From the NCBI GenBank assembly GCA_964370185.1, contig CAYJIJ010000031.1, forward strand, positions 1-27,506: DNA of 27,506 bases, written 5' to 3'. This DNA is from CAYJEQ01 sp964370185. GTDB lineage: Bacteria > Bacillota > Clostridia > Oscillospirales > Ruminococcaceae. Below are positions 1-6,611 of this stretch, piece by piece. The notes under the pieces are model-generated. The model made no database searches, was not told the DNA's origin, and saw only the letters and a program-made list of their open reading frames with translations. The translations under genes were made by a program, and so were the position numbers. Numbering within the stretch: the first letter of the stretch is position 1; every line of letters starts with the position of its first letter.

Positions 1-18
1 GCTACCCATTATATTCCC

Positions 19-47
19 TTGCAATTTACCTCAACTTTCGATATACT
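19..47 (+). promoter_or_regulatory. Sigma-A-type promoter for the HAD-citX block
   Basis: A -35 box TTGCAA (19-24) and a -10 box TATACT (42-47) are separated by exactly 17 nt. Transcription would start near 54, leaving a leader of about 30 nt before the SD-like GGGGTG at 75-80. Seen by eye only; it is one of the better promoter matches in the window. Confidence 0.55.
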
Positions 48-85
48 AAATAAGTAATATTCACAATTAGAATTGGGGTGATTTT

Positions 86-916
86 ATCAAAAGGCTTTTT
101 GTGTCCGATTTAGATGGCACACTGCTCGGGGAGGATATTTTAGTTTCAGAAGAAACAACCCAAAAGCTAAACGAAGCGATAAACCTCGGTGCATTTTTCA
201 CGATAGCCACTGCAAGGGGGGCTTCCACCGCATTAGACCTTGTTAAGAAAATAAATATTAATGTGCCAATGGTGCTTATGAATGGTGTCTTTATCTATGA
301 TGCCATAAATGGTAATTATCTAAACTATGAGCGGATAGAGCCTGAAATTTGCGATATAATAGCCGCAAAAATAAAGGAATGTGGTGCCGATTGCCGTATG
401 TTTGTCTTTAATGGCGAGGGGCTTGATGTCTATTCAAACTCTGTTAGCGTGTTTGATGAAATTAAATCCACCGCTGTCCCCATACATAAAAAAATTATGC
501 CCATGGAGGAGTTTGATAAGGGAATTCAGCTTGGGAAGACTGTTAGTTTTGTGCTGGTAAAAGATTTTAACACACTCTCCCCCATCTATCGCCAAATTAA
601 GGATATGGAGGGTATTTCTTCGTTTTTTTATGAGGATGTCTATTCCCCAAATACCTTTTGGCTTGAAATTTATTCCCATGGTGTAAACAAAGCCTCTGCA
701 CTCGAAAAATTGCGTGATTATGGGAAGTTTGATGAAATTGTTGCATTCGGAGATAATATGAACGACATTGAAATGCTCCGTTATGCTGATTTTGGTTGCG
801 CAGTGGCAAACGCTATTTCTGCGGTAAAAAAAGAAGCGGATAGAGTATTACCCCTTGACAATAAAAATGATGCCGTTGCTAATTTTGTGCTCGATATGGT
901 GAAGGCTGATGGGTAA
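86..916 (+). CDS. Cof-type HAD-superfamily phosphatase, probable ATC start
   Basis: Cof/YidA-like HAD hydrolase, a cytosolic phosphatase acting on sugar phosphates or similar small phosphoesters. Counting from the GTG at 101, motif I is SDLDGT (nucleophile Asp3, acid/base Asp5), motif II is ATARG (Thr37), the motif III lysine is Lys197, and motif IV is GDNMND (217-222). A C2-type cap lies between motifs II and III. The first ATG/GTG/TTG-type start in frame is GTG 101, but that removes the first beta strand, which must precede DxD. Upstream in frame the sequence reads ATC AAA AGG CTT TTT GTG (IKRLFV), with GGGGTG five bases before ATC at 86. I therefore place the start at ATC 86, as a rare AUC start or a sequencing error for ATG. 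The gene overlaps citX by 8 bp. The substrate cannot be predicted. Confidence 0.85.
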   Translation: MKRLFVSDLDGTLLGEDILVSEETTQKLNEAINLGAFFTIATARGASTALDLVKKININVPMVLMNGVFIYDAINGNYLNYERIEPEICDIIAAKIKECGADCRMFVFNGEGLDVYSNSVSVFDEIKSTAVPIHKKIMPMEEFDKGIQLGKTVSFVLVKDFNTLSPIYRQIKDMEGISSFFYEDVYSPNTFWLEIYSHGVNKASALEKLRDYGKFDEIVAFGDNMNDIEMLRYADFGCAVANAISAVKKEADRVLPLDNKNDAVANFVLDMVKADG

Positions 917-1421
917 TGAGATTTTAAATGCTGTGCTAAATGCCCGTGAAGAGAGATGGAATTTGCGATGCACGCTCTCAGAAAAATATTCCTGCACTAT
1001 AATTTCAACCACTATTTGCCTACCGCATTTGGCACGAACAGCGGAGGATTTTAAGCAGTTTTTGCATTATTCCTGCGAGGAGCTTAGCGTGTATTTAAAT
1101 GAGCATGACTGCAAAATAATTCACACCGAAAAAATAGATGGTGACGATGGTGCTTGTGTGTTTTTCTGCTGTGATGAAGATGCAATAAAGGTGAAAAAAC
1201 TCACCTGCGATTTTGAGCAGAAAAAAGCTGTTTACAGAATACTTGACATAGATATCATGACATCTGACGGCATGGCGATTTCTCGAAGTAATATTAATTT
1301 GCCCCCGAGAAAATGCTTTATATGTGATGAAGATGCCGCTGTTTGTGTGGCAGGGCGGCGCCATGATAGCGAAGAAGTTTCTAAAAAAGTAAATGAATAC
1401 CGAGAATTAATAAGAATGTAA
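909..1421 (+). CDS. citX: CitX-like apo-citrate lyase phosphoribosyl-dephospho-CoA transferase
   Basis: CitX attaches the 2'-(5''-triphosphoribosyl)-3'-dephospho-CoA group to the acyl carrier subunit of citrate lyase. The family signature is visible near the C-terminus: DID (113-115), Gly121, Ser125-Arg126, the stretch PPRKCFIC (132-139), then Cys146 and His152 of the RxxH-type ending. The length of 170 aa is normal for stand-alone CitX. The ATG lies inside the end of the HAD gene (8-bp overlap), with GAAGG three bases upstream, which indicates translational coupling. No citC, citD, citE, citF or citG is present in this window, so its partner enzyme must be elsewhere or lost. The family call is fairly firm; an active role here is inferred. 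Confidence 0.8.
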   Translation: MGNEILNAVLNAREERWNLRCTLSEKYSCTIISTTICLPHLARTAEDFKQFLHYSCEELSVYLNEHDCKIIHTEKIDGDDGACVFFCCDEDAIKVKKLTCDFEQKKAVYRILDIDIMTSDGMAISRSNINLPPRKCFICDEDAAVCVAGRRHDSEEVSKKVNEYRELIRM

Positions 1422-1521
1422 GTAATTGATTTTAAAAATTCTTCCATCTTTTTGCGAAGAAAATATATGAAAATACCCTATGGCTTAAGCCTTTAAAACT
1501 CTAAAAGGAATGATTGAATTT

Positions 1522-2133
1522 ATGATATACAATGATGGACGTGCAGGATTTTTAACCACTATAATAGGCCCTATGTTTTCTGAGAAAAGCGGTGAGCTTA
1601 TTAAGAGATGTAAGCAATCCCAGCAGTACCAAAGCAAAAATGTTGTGGTGTACAAACCGCTTGTGGATAATAGATATTCAGAAAATGAAGTTGTTAGTCG
1701 CATTGGACTTCGCATGGAGGCAACCTGCCTGCCGCTAAATCTCTCCGAATGTGATATAAACGATGAAATATATAATCGCTGTAAGGATGCAGATATTGTT
1801 GCCTTTGATGAGGCGCAGTTTTTTTCTAATGAGCTTGTAGTCATAGTGCGCAATCTGATAAGCAAGGGGAAGCACCTTATTGTGTCGGGCTTAAATCTCG
1901 ATTATCTTGGCAGACCTTTTGGCTCAATCGGCGATTTGCTTCTTTTTTCCGATGAAGTGATAACAAAAAATGCCTTTTGTAAATGTTGTGGCAGACCTGC
2001 GATGTTCACTCAGCGTCTCATCGGCGGTATTCCTGTGAGCAAGGCTGGTGGCGAACTCGTGGTAATTGGCGACACCGATTCATACGAGCCAAGATGCAGA
2101 CTTTGCTATAAAACGGATGTCTTAGGAAATTAA
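1522..2133 (+). CDS. tdk: Thymidine kinase with altered P-loop
   Basis: Type II (TK1-like) thymidine kinase, which phosphorylates thymidine to dTMP in the salvage pathway. Numbered from the ATG at 1510, the features are a P-loop at 20-27, the DEAQFF motif with catalytic Glu101, and two zinc-binding Cys pairs (Cys157/Cys160 and Cys196/Cys199). The length matches the family (about 200 aa). The ATG at 1510 directly abuts the AAGGA SD; the in-frame ATG at 1522 has 12-nt spacing and is preferred. The P-loop reads GPMFSEKSGEL where the family has GPMFSGKSEEL: the conserved Gly before the Lys is Glu, and the following Glu is Gly. All other hallmarks are intact. It lies 38 nt upstream of the first Dabb gene and is probably co-transcribed with it. 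Confidence 0.9.
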   Translation: MIYNDGRAGFLTTIIGPMFSEKSGELIKRCKQSQQYQSKNVVVYKPLVDNRYSENEVVSRIGLRMEATCLPLNLSECDINDEIYNRCKDADIVAFDEAQFFSNELVVIVRNLISKGKHLIVSGLNLDYLGRPFGSIGDLLLFSDEVITKNAFCKCCGRPAMFTQRLIGGIPVSKAGGELVVIGDTDSYEPRCRLCYKTDVLGN

Positions 2134-2171
2134 TTTGGCAGTGATGTTAAAAATATGGGGAGGAATTTTTC

Positions 2172-2471
2172 GTGCTAAAACGTGTGGTGCTTTGGAAATT
2201 AAAAGAGGATTATTCAAGCGAAAAACGCAAGGAAGTTTATGAGCAGTTAAAAAGCCGCATAGAGATTTTGCCAAGCAAAATTGAGGGTTTTATCTCTTAT
2301 GAAATTGCTTTTAGTGTAAATGAAAAAAACACTTATGACATTGCTTTTTTCCCCATATTTACCGATATGGCGGCTCTTGATTATTATATCACTCACCCCG
2401 ATCATGTAAAATTAGTGGATTATCTTAATTTGCATGTCGCAGAAAGAGCAATTTTAGATTACAATTCGTAA
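2172..2471 (+). CDS. Dabb-family (stress-responsive A/B barrel) protein, copy 1
   Basis: Small cytosolic protein of the Dabb family (dimeric alpha+beta barrel, PF07876). Evidence is the N-terminal strand pattern LKRVVLWKLK, the FTDMAAL turn and the HPDHVKLVDYL segment near residues 76-86. Members usually work as homodimers; few have a defined reaction. The start is GTG at 2172, with GGGGAGG at 2157-2163 as SD. The next gene is a same-length paralogue; by hand count about 48 of 99 positions are identical without gaps. The neighbourhood does not fix a function. Confidence 0.85.
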   Translation: MLKRVVLWKLKEDYSSEKRKEVYEQLKSRIEILPSKIEGFISYEIAFSVNEKNTYDIAFFPIFTDMAALDYYITHPDHVKLVDYLNLHVAERAILDYNS

Positions 2472-2485
2472 TATTTTGCAATTTT

Positions 2486-2554
2486 ATGCGTTTTTGTATT
2501 AAATTATTGCCCACAAAGCATATGCAGTACAGGGCAATTTAAATTAAAACGCAT
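2486..2554. repeat. Nested inverted repeat between the two Dabb genes
   Basis: An outer arm ATGCGTTTT (2486-2494) pairs with AAAACGCAT (2546-2554), and an inner arm ATTGCCC (2506-2512) pairs with GGGCAAT (2532-2538). The centre holds the palindrome GCATATGC. The T/A-rich stretches between the arms are also largely complementary, so the whole 69 nt can fold into one long imperfect hairpin. It may be a weak terminator or processing site, or a small mobile palindromic element. Confidence 0.5.
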
Positions 2555-2589
2555 TGTTTTGATAATACTAATTTATTTAGGAGGATTTT

Positions 2590-2889
2590 ATGGTAAAGCA
2601 TATTGTACTTTGGAAGCTTAAAGAGGAATATACCGCCGAGGATAAGCAAAGGATTTTTGATGAGCTAAACGCTCAGCTTGACGACCTACTCAAGGTTATC
2701 AAGGGATTTTTAGCCTTTGAAATGGGATTTAGCACAAATGAAAAGAATGTTTACGACATTTCACTTTATTCAGAATTTACCGACATGGAAGCTCTTAACT
2801 ATTATGCCGACCACCCCGAGCATATTAAAGTGGTAAAATATTTGGGTGAACATGTGGCCGACCGTGCCGCTGTTGATTATCAAGTGTAA
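2590..2889 (+). CDS. Dabb-family (stress-responsive A/B barrel) protein, copy 2
   Basis: Paralogue of the preceding gene, 99 aa, with the same KHIVLWKLK start strand, the shared NEKN and FTDM blocks, and HPEHIKVVKYL near residues 76-86. The ATG at 2590 has a strong TAGGAGG SD eight bases upstream. The gap to copy 1 (118 nt) contains a long hairpin, so this copy may have its own promoter or a different expression level. Tandem duplication with divergence to roughly half identity suggests different ligands or a heteromeric barrel, which is inference. The 21-bp hairpin at 2921 follows. Confidence 0.85.
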   Translation: MVKHIVLWKLKEEYTAEDKQRIFDELNAQLDDLLKVIKGFLAFEMGFSTNEKNVYDISLYSEFTDMEALNYYADHPEHIKVVKYLGEHVADRAAVDYQV

Positions 2890-2920
2890 TTTATAGATTT
2901 TGAAATAGCTAATACATAAA

Positions 2921-2963
2921 TAAGATTGCCGTGTACGGGTATAACCCGTACACGGCAATCTTA
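2921..2963. terminator. Perfect 20-21-bp hairpin ending the + strand block
   Basis: The arms at 2921-2940 (core GCCGTGTACGGGT) and 2944-2963 (core ACCCGTACACGGC) are perfectly complementary, with an ATA loop; one more A-T pair extends the stem to 2920/2964. It lies just after the last + strand gene and before the - strand genes that run toward it. The downstream tract is T-rich but not a clean T-run on either strand. A bidirectional transcription stop is the simplest reading. Bases 2965-3128 show nothing else recognisable. Confidence 0.7.
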
Positions 2964-3128
2964 TCTGATTAAGGTTTTACTTTTATTTAGAGCTTTTTTG
3001 CATTTGAGGATTTTTTTAGGGGGCACCATATTAACTAACTCCCCATCTCAAAACATAGTGCTAATAGCAAGCTACATAAATGAGTGATTAGGTTTGTTCG
3101 GTATCTAAGATAATGCTACATCCCATAT

Positions 3129-3449
3129 TTATTTCTCTTCGTAGAGCTCAAATATTGTATCGTCCTTGATGATAAAAGCTATTCTCACTGTGTCGCTTAT
3201 AGCCAATGGGCCAAATATAATTTGGTCAGCGTCCTTTAGGTATGGCTCTGCGTCGTCCACTTTGTATGCTATATGTGGATTTTTATGCATAATTTCGGGG
3301 AATGGTGTCCCCTCTTCGAATTTGAGATATTCAATTTTGAAGTCGTAATCATCGGGGTTGCTCATCCAAATTTTCATCCCCTCATTGTATGTCATGCCTT
3401 CTTTTTTATTTGTAACAGGTATGCCTACATGCATGTATTGTGCCGCCAT
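3129..3449 (-). CDS. VOC/glyoxalase-fold small protein
   Basis: A 106-aa protein resembling a single vicinal-oxygen-chelate (glyoxalase/bleomycin-resistance fold) domain. Counted from the ATG at 3449, candidate metal ligands fall in the usual places: His7 (MHVGIPV), Glu40 (FKIEYL), His59 (PHIAYKVDD) and Glu101 (TIFELYE). The upstream in-frame ATG at 3464 overlaps the GGAGG SD itself; the ATG at 3449 has correct spacing and is the likely start. It follows the LsrF-like gene on the same strand after 214 nt containing an inverted repeat. It could be an isomerase or lyase in the same pathway. The exact family is uncertain. Confidence 0.7.
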   Translation of the reverse strand: MAAQYMHVGIPVTNKKEGMTYNEGMKIWMSNPDDYDFKIEYLKFEEGTPFPEIMHKNPHIAYKVDDAEPYLKDADQIIFGPLAISDTVRIAFIIKDDTIFELYEEK

Positions 3450-3566
3450 TTCCTTTACCTCCATACTATTTTATTTGCACCAAAAAATTATGGGTGCATT
3501 TTTTAGTTTATTTAAGAAATATTTTATTTTAAAACTTTGGAAGATGCTTTGTATTATTTAAGCGAA

Positions 3567-3641
3567 GAGTGGGCAGAGAAATTCATTTAGTGATTATATG
3601 GCTAATGCCATTTAGAAAATTAATTATTCATTTGCCCACTC
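3567..3641. repeat. Inverted repeat between the lsrF-like and VOC genes
   Basis: GAGTGGGCA (3567-3575) and TGCCCACTC (3633-3641) form a perfect 9-bp outer stem. ATGGC (3598-3602) and GCCAT (3607-3611) form a small inner stem. The outer loop is AT-rich. It lies 23 nt beyond the lsrF-like stop on the - strand, so it may be a transcription stop or processing structure. It lacks a convincing T-run. Confidence 0.4.
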
Positions 3642-3663
3642 CATGCCTTAAATAGCTGTGATT

Positions 3664-4548
3664 TTACTTTTTCATGTCCTGATAGAATTCATACGCCTCT
3701 TTGTCGGTGAATTTTTCATGCACCACCTTACCCACAGCCATACACATGGCAAGTGGGTCTTCAGCTTGGAATATGTTCCTGCCCATATCCACCCCTTTAG
3801 CGCCTTCGTTTATTGCTCTGTACGCCATGGTGAGTGCCTCTGCTTCGGGCAGTTTTTTACCGCCTGCTATAACTATCGGCACTGGGCACCCTGCCACAAC
3901 ACGCTCGAAGCCATCGCAGTAATAGCTTTTTATTATATGTGCGCCGTTTTCGGCGAGAATTCTGGTGGCGAGTGAGAAAAATTTCTCATCCCTTGCCATG
4001 TCTTTGCCAACAGCTACCACCCCTAAAACAGGGATTTCGTAGTTTGATGCGGAATCTACCACCTTTGCAAGTATATCGAGAGAGCGTGCCTCGCCCTCTG
4101 CACCGATGAATGTTTGCACTGCTACGCAGTCGGCATTCATTTTCACAGCGTTTAGCATATCACAGGCAATTCCTCCGCCTATGCTCATATCGTCCTTCAT
4201 AACTGAGCTGTCATATGTTACACGCAGGCAGTTTGCCACATCGTTTACAGGTGGTATCGAGGAGCGCAGTCCACCCCTTGTAGCCATTAGCACATCCACA
4301 TAGGGCATAAGTGGTGGCACTGCTATATCGAGTCGCTCAAGCCCTGAAGTTGCACCCAATATATATCCATGGTCGAATGCGAGCATTATAGTGTTGCCAC
4401 TCTCTTTTTTAAACATTCTTGAGAGCCTATTTTTCATGCCCCAACTATAATGCGCTCCACCCTTTATATTAAAACCCTCTGTGACTACCGGCTTATCCAA
4501 GTGGTAGTTTTTTGCCGATTTATTGCCTATATTATCCGCCAAAACCAT
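3664..4548 (-). CDS. lsrF: LsrF-like thiolase / DhnA-type class I aldolase
   Basis: Close homologue of LsrF, the TIM-barrel enzyme that moves the acetyl group of phospho-AI-2-derived 3-hydroxy-5-phosphonooxypentane-2,4-dione to CoA. From memory it matches E. coli LsrF along most of its length. Blocks visible (numbering from 4548) include SWGMKNRLSR (35-44), AFDHGY with Asp59-His60, the Schiff-base lysine in IIKSYY (Lys207), GCPVPIVIAGGKKLPE (220-235) and GVDMGRNIFQ (252-261). Start choice: GTG at 4575 has no SD; ATG at 4548 and TTG at 4542 follow AAAGGAG, and the TTG gives the best SD spacing and a MADN start like E. coli LsrF (MAD). The gene lies 143 nt after dhaK. Family is firm. The true substrate may be AI-2 phosphate or another ketose phosphate, because no lsrK, lsrG or Lsr transporter gene is present. 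Confidence 0.85.
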   Translation of the reverse strand: MVLADNIGNKSAKNYHLDKPVVTEGFNIKGGAHYSWGMKNRLSRMFKKESGNTIMLAFDHGYILGATSGLERLDIAVPPLMPYVDVLMATRGGLRSSIPPVNDVANCLRVTYDSSVMKDDMSIGGGIACDMLNAVKMNADCVAVQTFIGAEGEARSLDILAKVVDSASNYEIPVLGVVAVGKDMARDEKFFSLATRILAENGAHIIKSYYCDGFERVVAGCPVPIVIAGGKKLPEAEALTMAYRAINEGAKGVDMGRNIFQAEDPLAMCMAVGKVVHEKFTDKEAYEFYQDMKK

Positions 4549-4608
4549 CGCTCCTTTATATTTTATCTTAGCCACGCAATATATACAGCTTTACAAGCGA
4601 AACATTTT

Positions 4609-4645
4609 CCATACTTCTCCCCATCTTTGACAGGGAGAAGTATGG
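4609..4645. repeat. 13-bp perfect hairpin between dhaK and lsrF-like genes
   Basis: CCATACTTCTCCC (4609-4621) is perfectly complementary to GGGAGAAGTATGG (4633-4645), with an 11-nt loop. On the - strand it falls after the dhaK stop and before the lsrF-like start, and AAAA rather than a T-run follows it. It could stabilise the 3' end of the dhaLK message or cause partial termination. Confidence 0.55.
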
Positions 4646-4691
4646 AGTAACCTTTTCTTAAGTTGCATGCTTGGCTATTTTGTTTTTTAAC

Positions 4692-5690
4692 TTATTTTTT
4701 AAAATATGGTGTGTTGCAAGGTGCATTCCAAAGTCTTAGAAGCTCATCATCCATGCGCGCCATGAACATTTGGAAGCCTGCTTGCTCTTGTACTGTGAGC
4801 ATTTCGCCCACATAATTTGCAACTATCTCAATATTTCTCTCTTTAAGTATTGCTTCACAAGCACGGTAGAGTATGAATAGCTCCATTAGAGTTGTTGCGC
4901 CTGTGCCGTTTAGTATCAGCATGATTTTTTCGCCGTCTTTAATGCTTAAATCATTTATTAGTCCATTTATCATGATTTTTGCAGTTTCGTCGGCTGTCTT
5001 CATAGGTTGGCGACCACCGCCACCCTCGCCATGCTGACCCATGCCTATTTCCATTTCGTCTTCACCGAGGTCGGCAAGTGCACTTCCTGTGGATGGATGT
5101 GTTGCTCCCCTTGCCGCTACTGCAAGTGTTGCCATATTATCGGCAAATCTCTGTGCAATTGCCGCAACTTCTTCAAGGGATTTTCCCTCAGCCGCCGCCG
5201 CACCTGCGATTTTATATGTTGGAACACAGCCTACTAAACCTCTTCTGTCGTCACTATTTTCACGAGGAGCATTTGAGATGTCCTCCTGTGTTACTACTTT
5301 AACCACATTTATATTTTCCTTTTTGCACTGCTTCATTGCAAGATTGCCTGTGAGCATATCCCCTGCATGGTTTAGCACTACAAAAAGTACACCCTTGCCT
5401 TTTTCTGCAAGCTTAATAGCATCTACACATGCCTGTGGGCCCGGTGCAGCAAAAACATCGCCCACTACCGAAATATCCGCCATGCCCTCTCCTACAAATC
5501 CGCTGATTGCAGGTTCATGGCCCGAGCCTCCGAGTGTTACAATAGTTACTCTGTCGGCATCTTTTAAAGCTTTATTAACCACCTTATTATCGGGTAGAAG
5601 CTCAACTAAATCTTTGTTTGCAGAGGCAAAACCCTCTAAGAGTTCGGATGTTAGATTTTCGGGATTGTTGATAAATTTTTTCATTTTCAT
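4692..5690 (-). CDS. dhaK: Dihydroxyacetone-kinase-type substrate-binding subunit (DhaK-like)
   Basis: DhaK-fold subunit that binds a small keto-alcohol for phosphorylation by the DhaL partner. Visible motifs are GGSGHEP (54-60, with His58), the GDM turn with Asp111 (counterpart of the E. coli catalytic Asp), and GMGQHGEGGGGRQ (216-228) with His220, the residue that binds the carbonyl covalently in known DhaK. The length of 332 aa is slightly short of E. coli DhaK. The loop after His220 reads HGEGGGGR where true DHA kinases read HGEPG. This subfamily difference suggests another substrate, such as a C4 or C5 ketose. The ATG at 5690 has AGGAGGAG seven bases upstream. It lies 23 nt after dhaL. 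No DhaM is present, so the phosphate donor (ATP or PTS) is unresolved. Confidence 0.88.
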   Translation of the reverse strand: MKMKKFINNPENLTSELLEGFASANKDLVELLPDNKVVNKALKDADRVTIVTLGGSGHEPAISGFVGEGMADISVVGDVFAAPGPQACVDAIKLAEKGKGVLFVVLNHAGDMLTGNLAMKQCKKENINVVKVVTQEDISNAPRENSDDRRGLVGCVPTYKIAGAAAAEGKSLEEVAAIAQRFADNMATLAVAARGATHPSTGSALADLGEDEMEIGMGQHGEGGGGRQPMKTADETAKIMINGLINDLSIKDGEKIMLILNGTGATTLMELFILYRACEAILKERNIEIVANYVGEMLTVQEQAGFQMFMARMDDELLRLWNAPCNTPYFKK

Positions 5691-5713
5691 GGTAATGCTC
5701 CTCCTATTTATTT

Positions 5714-6328
5714 TTATTTAATGCCCTCGGCAAAACCTTTAAAAAATAGTGCCATACTCATTGCACCAGCATCGGGGGTGCCTATTGTTTGCTCTTTGTA
5801 GCTGCGTGCCCTACCGTATTTCGACACATAGCCCTCGCTATCCTTAGCGCCTTTTTCCGCCGCCATCATTGCCGCTTCAAATACCGCTTTTACTCCACCA
5901 GTTGCAGAGCTACCTGCCTCTGCCGCTGGAAGCAGTGCATCCATCATTGTTTTATCGCCAATCTTAGCCTTGGTAACATCGCCCATGGCTTCTACTGCGC
6001 CTTCAAGCATCTGTTTTGCGCCCTGCTCGTCTATTTCATGAGCTCCTTCGAATGCCGATCCCATTCCCTGTATAAATGTGCCATAGAGAGGGCCTGCACT
6101 ACCACCGTTTATTGCCATTATGCCATCACCCAGTTCATCGAAAAAGGTGTATATATCCTCTTCTCCCCAAGCTTTTGCAGTCTCATCAATTAGCTTTGCA
6201 ATCTTTTTTATTGTAATGCCGTGGTCTCCATCGCCGAATTTGGAATCAATTTCGCTGAGTAAATCCGATTTTTCTGACCAGACTGCCGCCACATTTTGCA
6301 AGCAGAGTGAAATTTGTGATTTATCCAT
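5714..6328 (-). CDS. dhaL: Dihydroxyacetone-kinase-type nucleotide-binding subunit (DhaL-like)
   Basis: DhaL-type all-helical subunit that holds Mg-ADP/ATP and phosphorylates the ligand on DhaK. The magnesium-binding aspartates are visible in IDSKFGDGDHG: Asp28, Asp33 and Asp35 counted from the ATG at 6328. The GGSAGPLYG and GDKTMMDALLP blocks and the near-C-terminal GTPDAGAMS are also family hallmarks. The in-frame ATG at 6334 directly abuts GGAGGG; the second ATG at 6328 has proper 7-nt spacing and is preferred. It is the first gene of the module, 283 nt downstream of the SorC regulator stop, with a promoter candidate in that gap. At 204 aa it is normal in length. Confidence 0.9.
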   Translation of the reverse strand: MDKSQISLCLQNVAAVWSEKSDLLSEIDSKFGDGDHGITIKKIAKLIDETAKAWGEEDIYTFFDELGDGIMAINGGSAGPLYGTFIQGMGSAFEGAHEIDEQGAKQMLEGAVEAMGDVTKAKIGDKTMMDALLPAAEAGSSATGGVKAVFEAAMMAAEKGAKDSEGYVSKYGRARSYKEQTIGTPDAGAMSMALFFKGFAEGIK

Positions 6329-6455
6329 TTTCATCCCTCCGTATTCATGGAATTTCTGTTTAATTTTCTTTGCATGGTATTTGGTATTTTTCGATGCTTT
6401 CCATCATGTGATTTATATTAATTAAAAATCCGAGATAGCAAACTCCCATGTTTCA

Positions 6456-6484
6456 AGACTAACACAAATGTAACCTTTAGTCAA
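6456..6484 (-). promoter_or_regulatory. Candidate promoter for dhaL-dhaK-lsrF
   Basis: On the - strand TTGACT (6484-6479) is followed after 17 nt by TAGTCT (6461-6456). The -35 is good and the -10 weak, as expected for a promoter needing an activator or tightly controlled by the adjacent SorC-family regulator. I could not identify a clear operator palindrome here. Confidence 0.35.
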
Positions 6485-6550
6485 TAATTTTATATATTTC
6501 TATATTTTGCATATTCTTTTCTGCTAATTTATATGCTTTTTGCATAATAA

Positions 6551-6582
6551 AAATGCCTATGATTTTTACATCATAGGCATTT
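6551..6582 (-). terminator. Rho-independent terminator after the SorC regulator
   Basis: AAATGCCTATGA (6551-6562) pairs perfectly with TCATAGGCATTT (6571-6582) across an 8-nt loop. Read on the - strand, the stem is followed by TTTTTATTATG, a classic T-tract. It lies 29 nt after the regulator stop and would close the whole pil-sorC transcription unit. Confidence 0.85.
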
Positions 6583-6611
6583 AAGTTACATATGTGAATT
6601 TTACATTATCT

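Noticed and set aside
5041..5721. 226-codon open frame on the + strand opposite dhaK
   Set aside because: It is a phase shadow of the real dhaK frame, with no plausible SD, no domain, and a Ser/Pro/Ala-rich composition typical of antisense reading.
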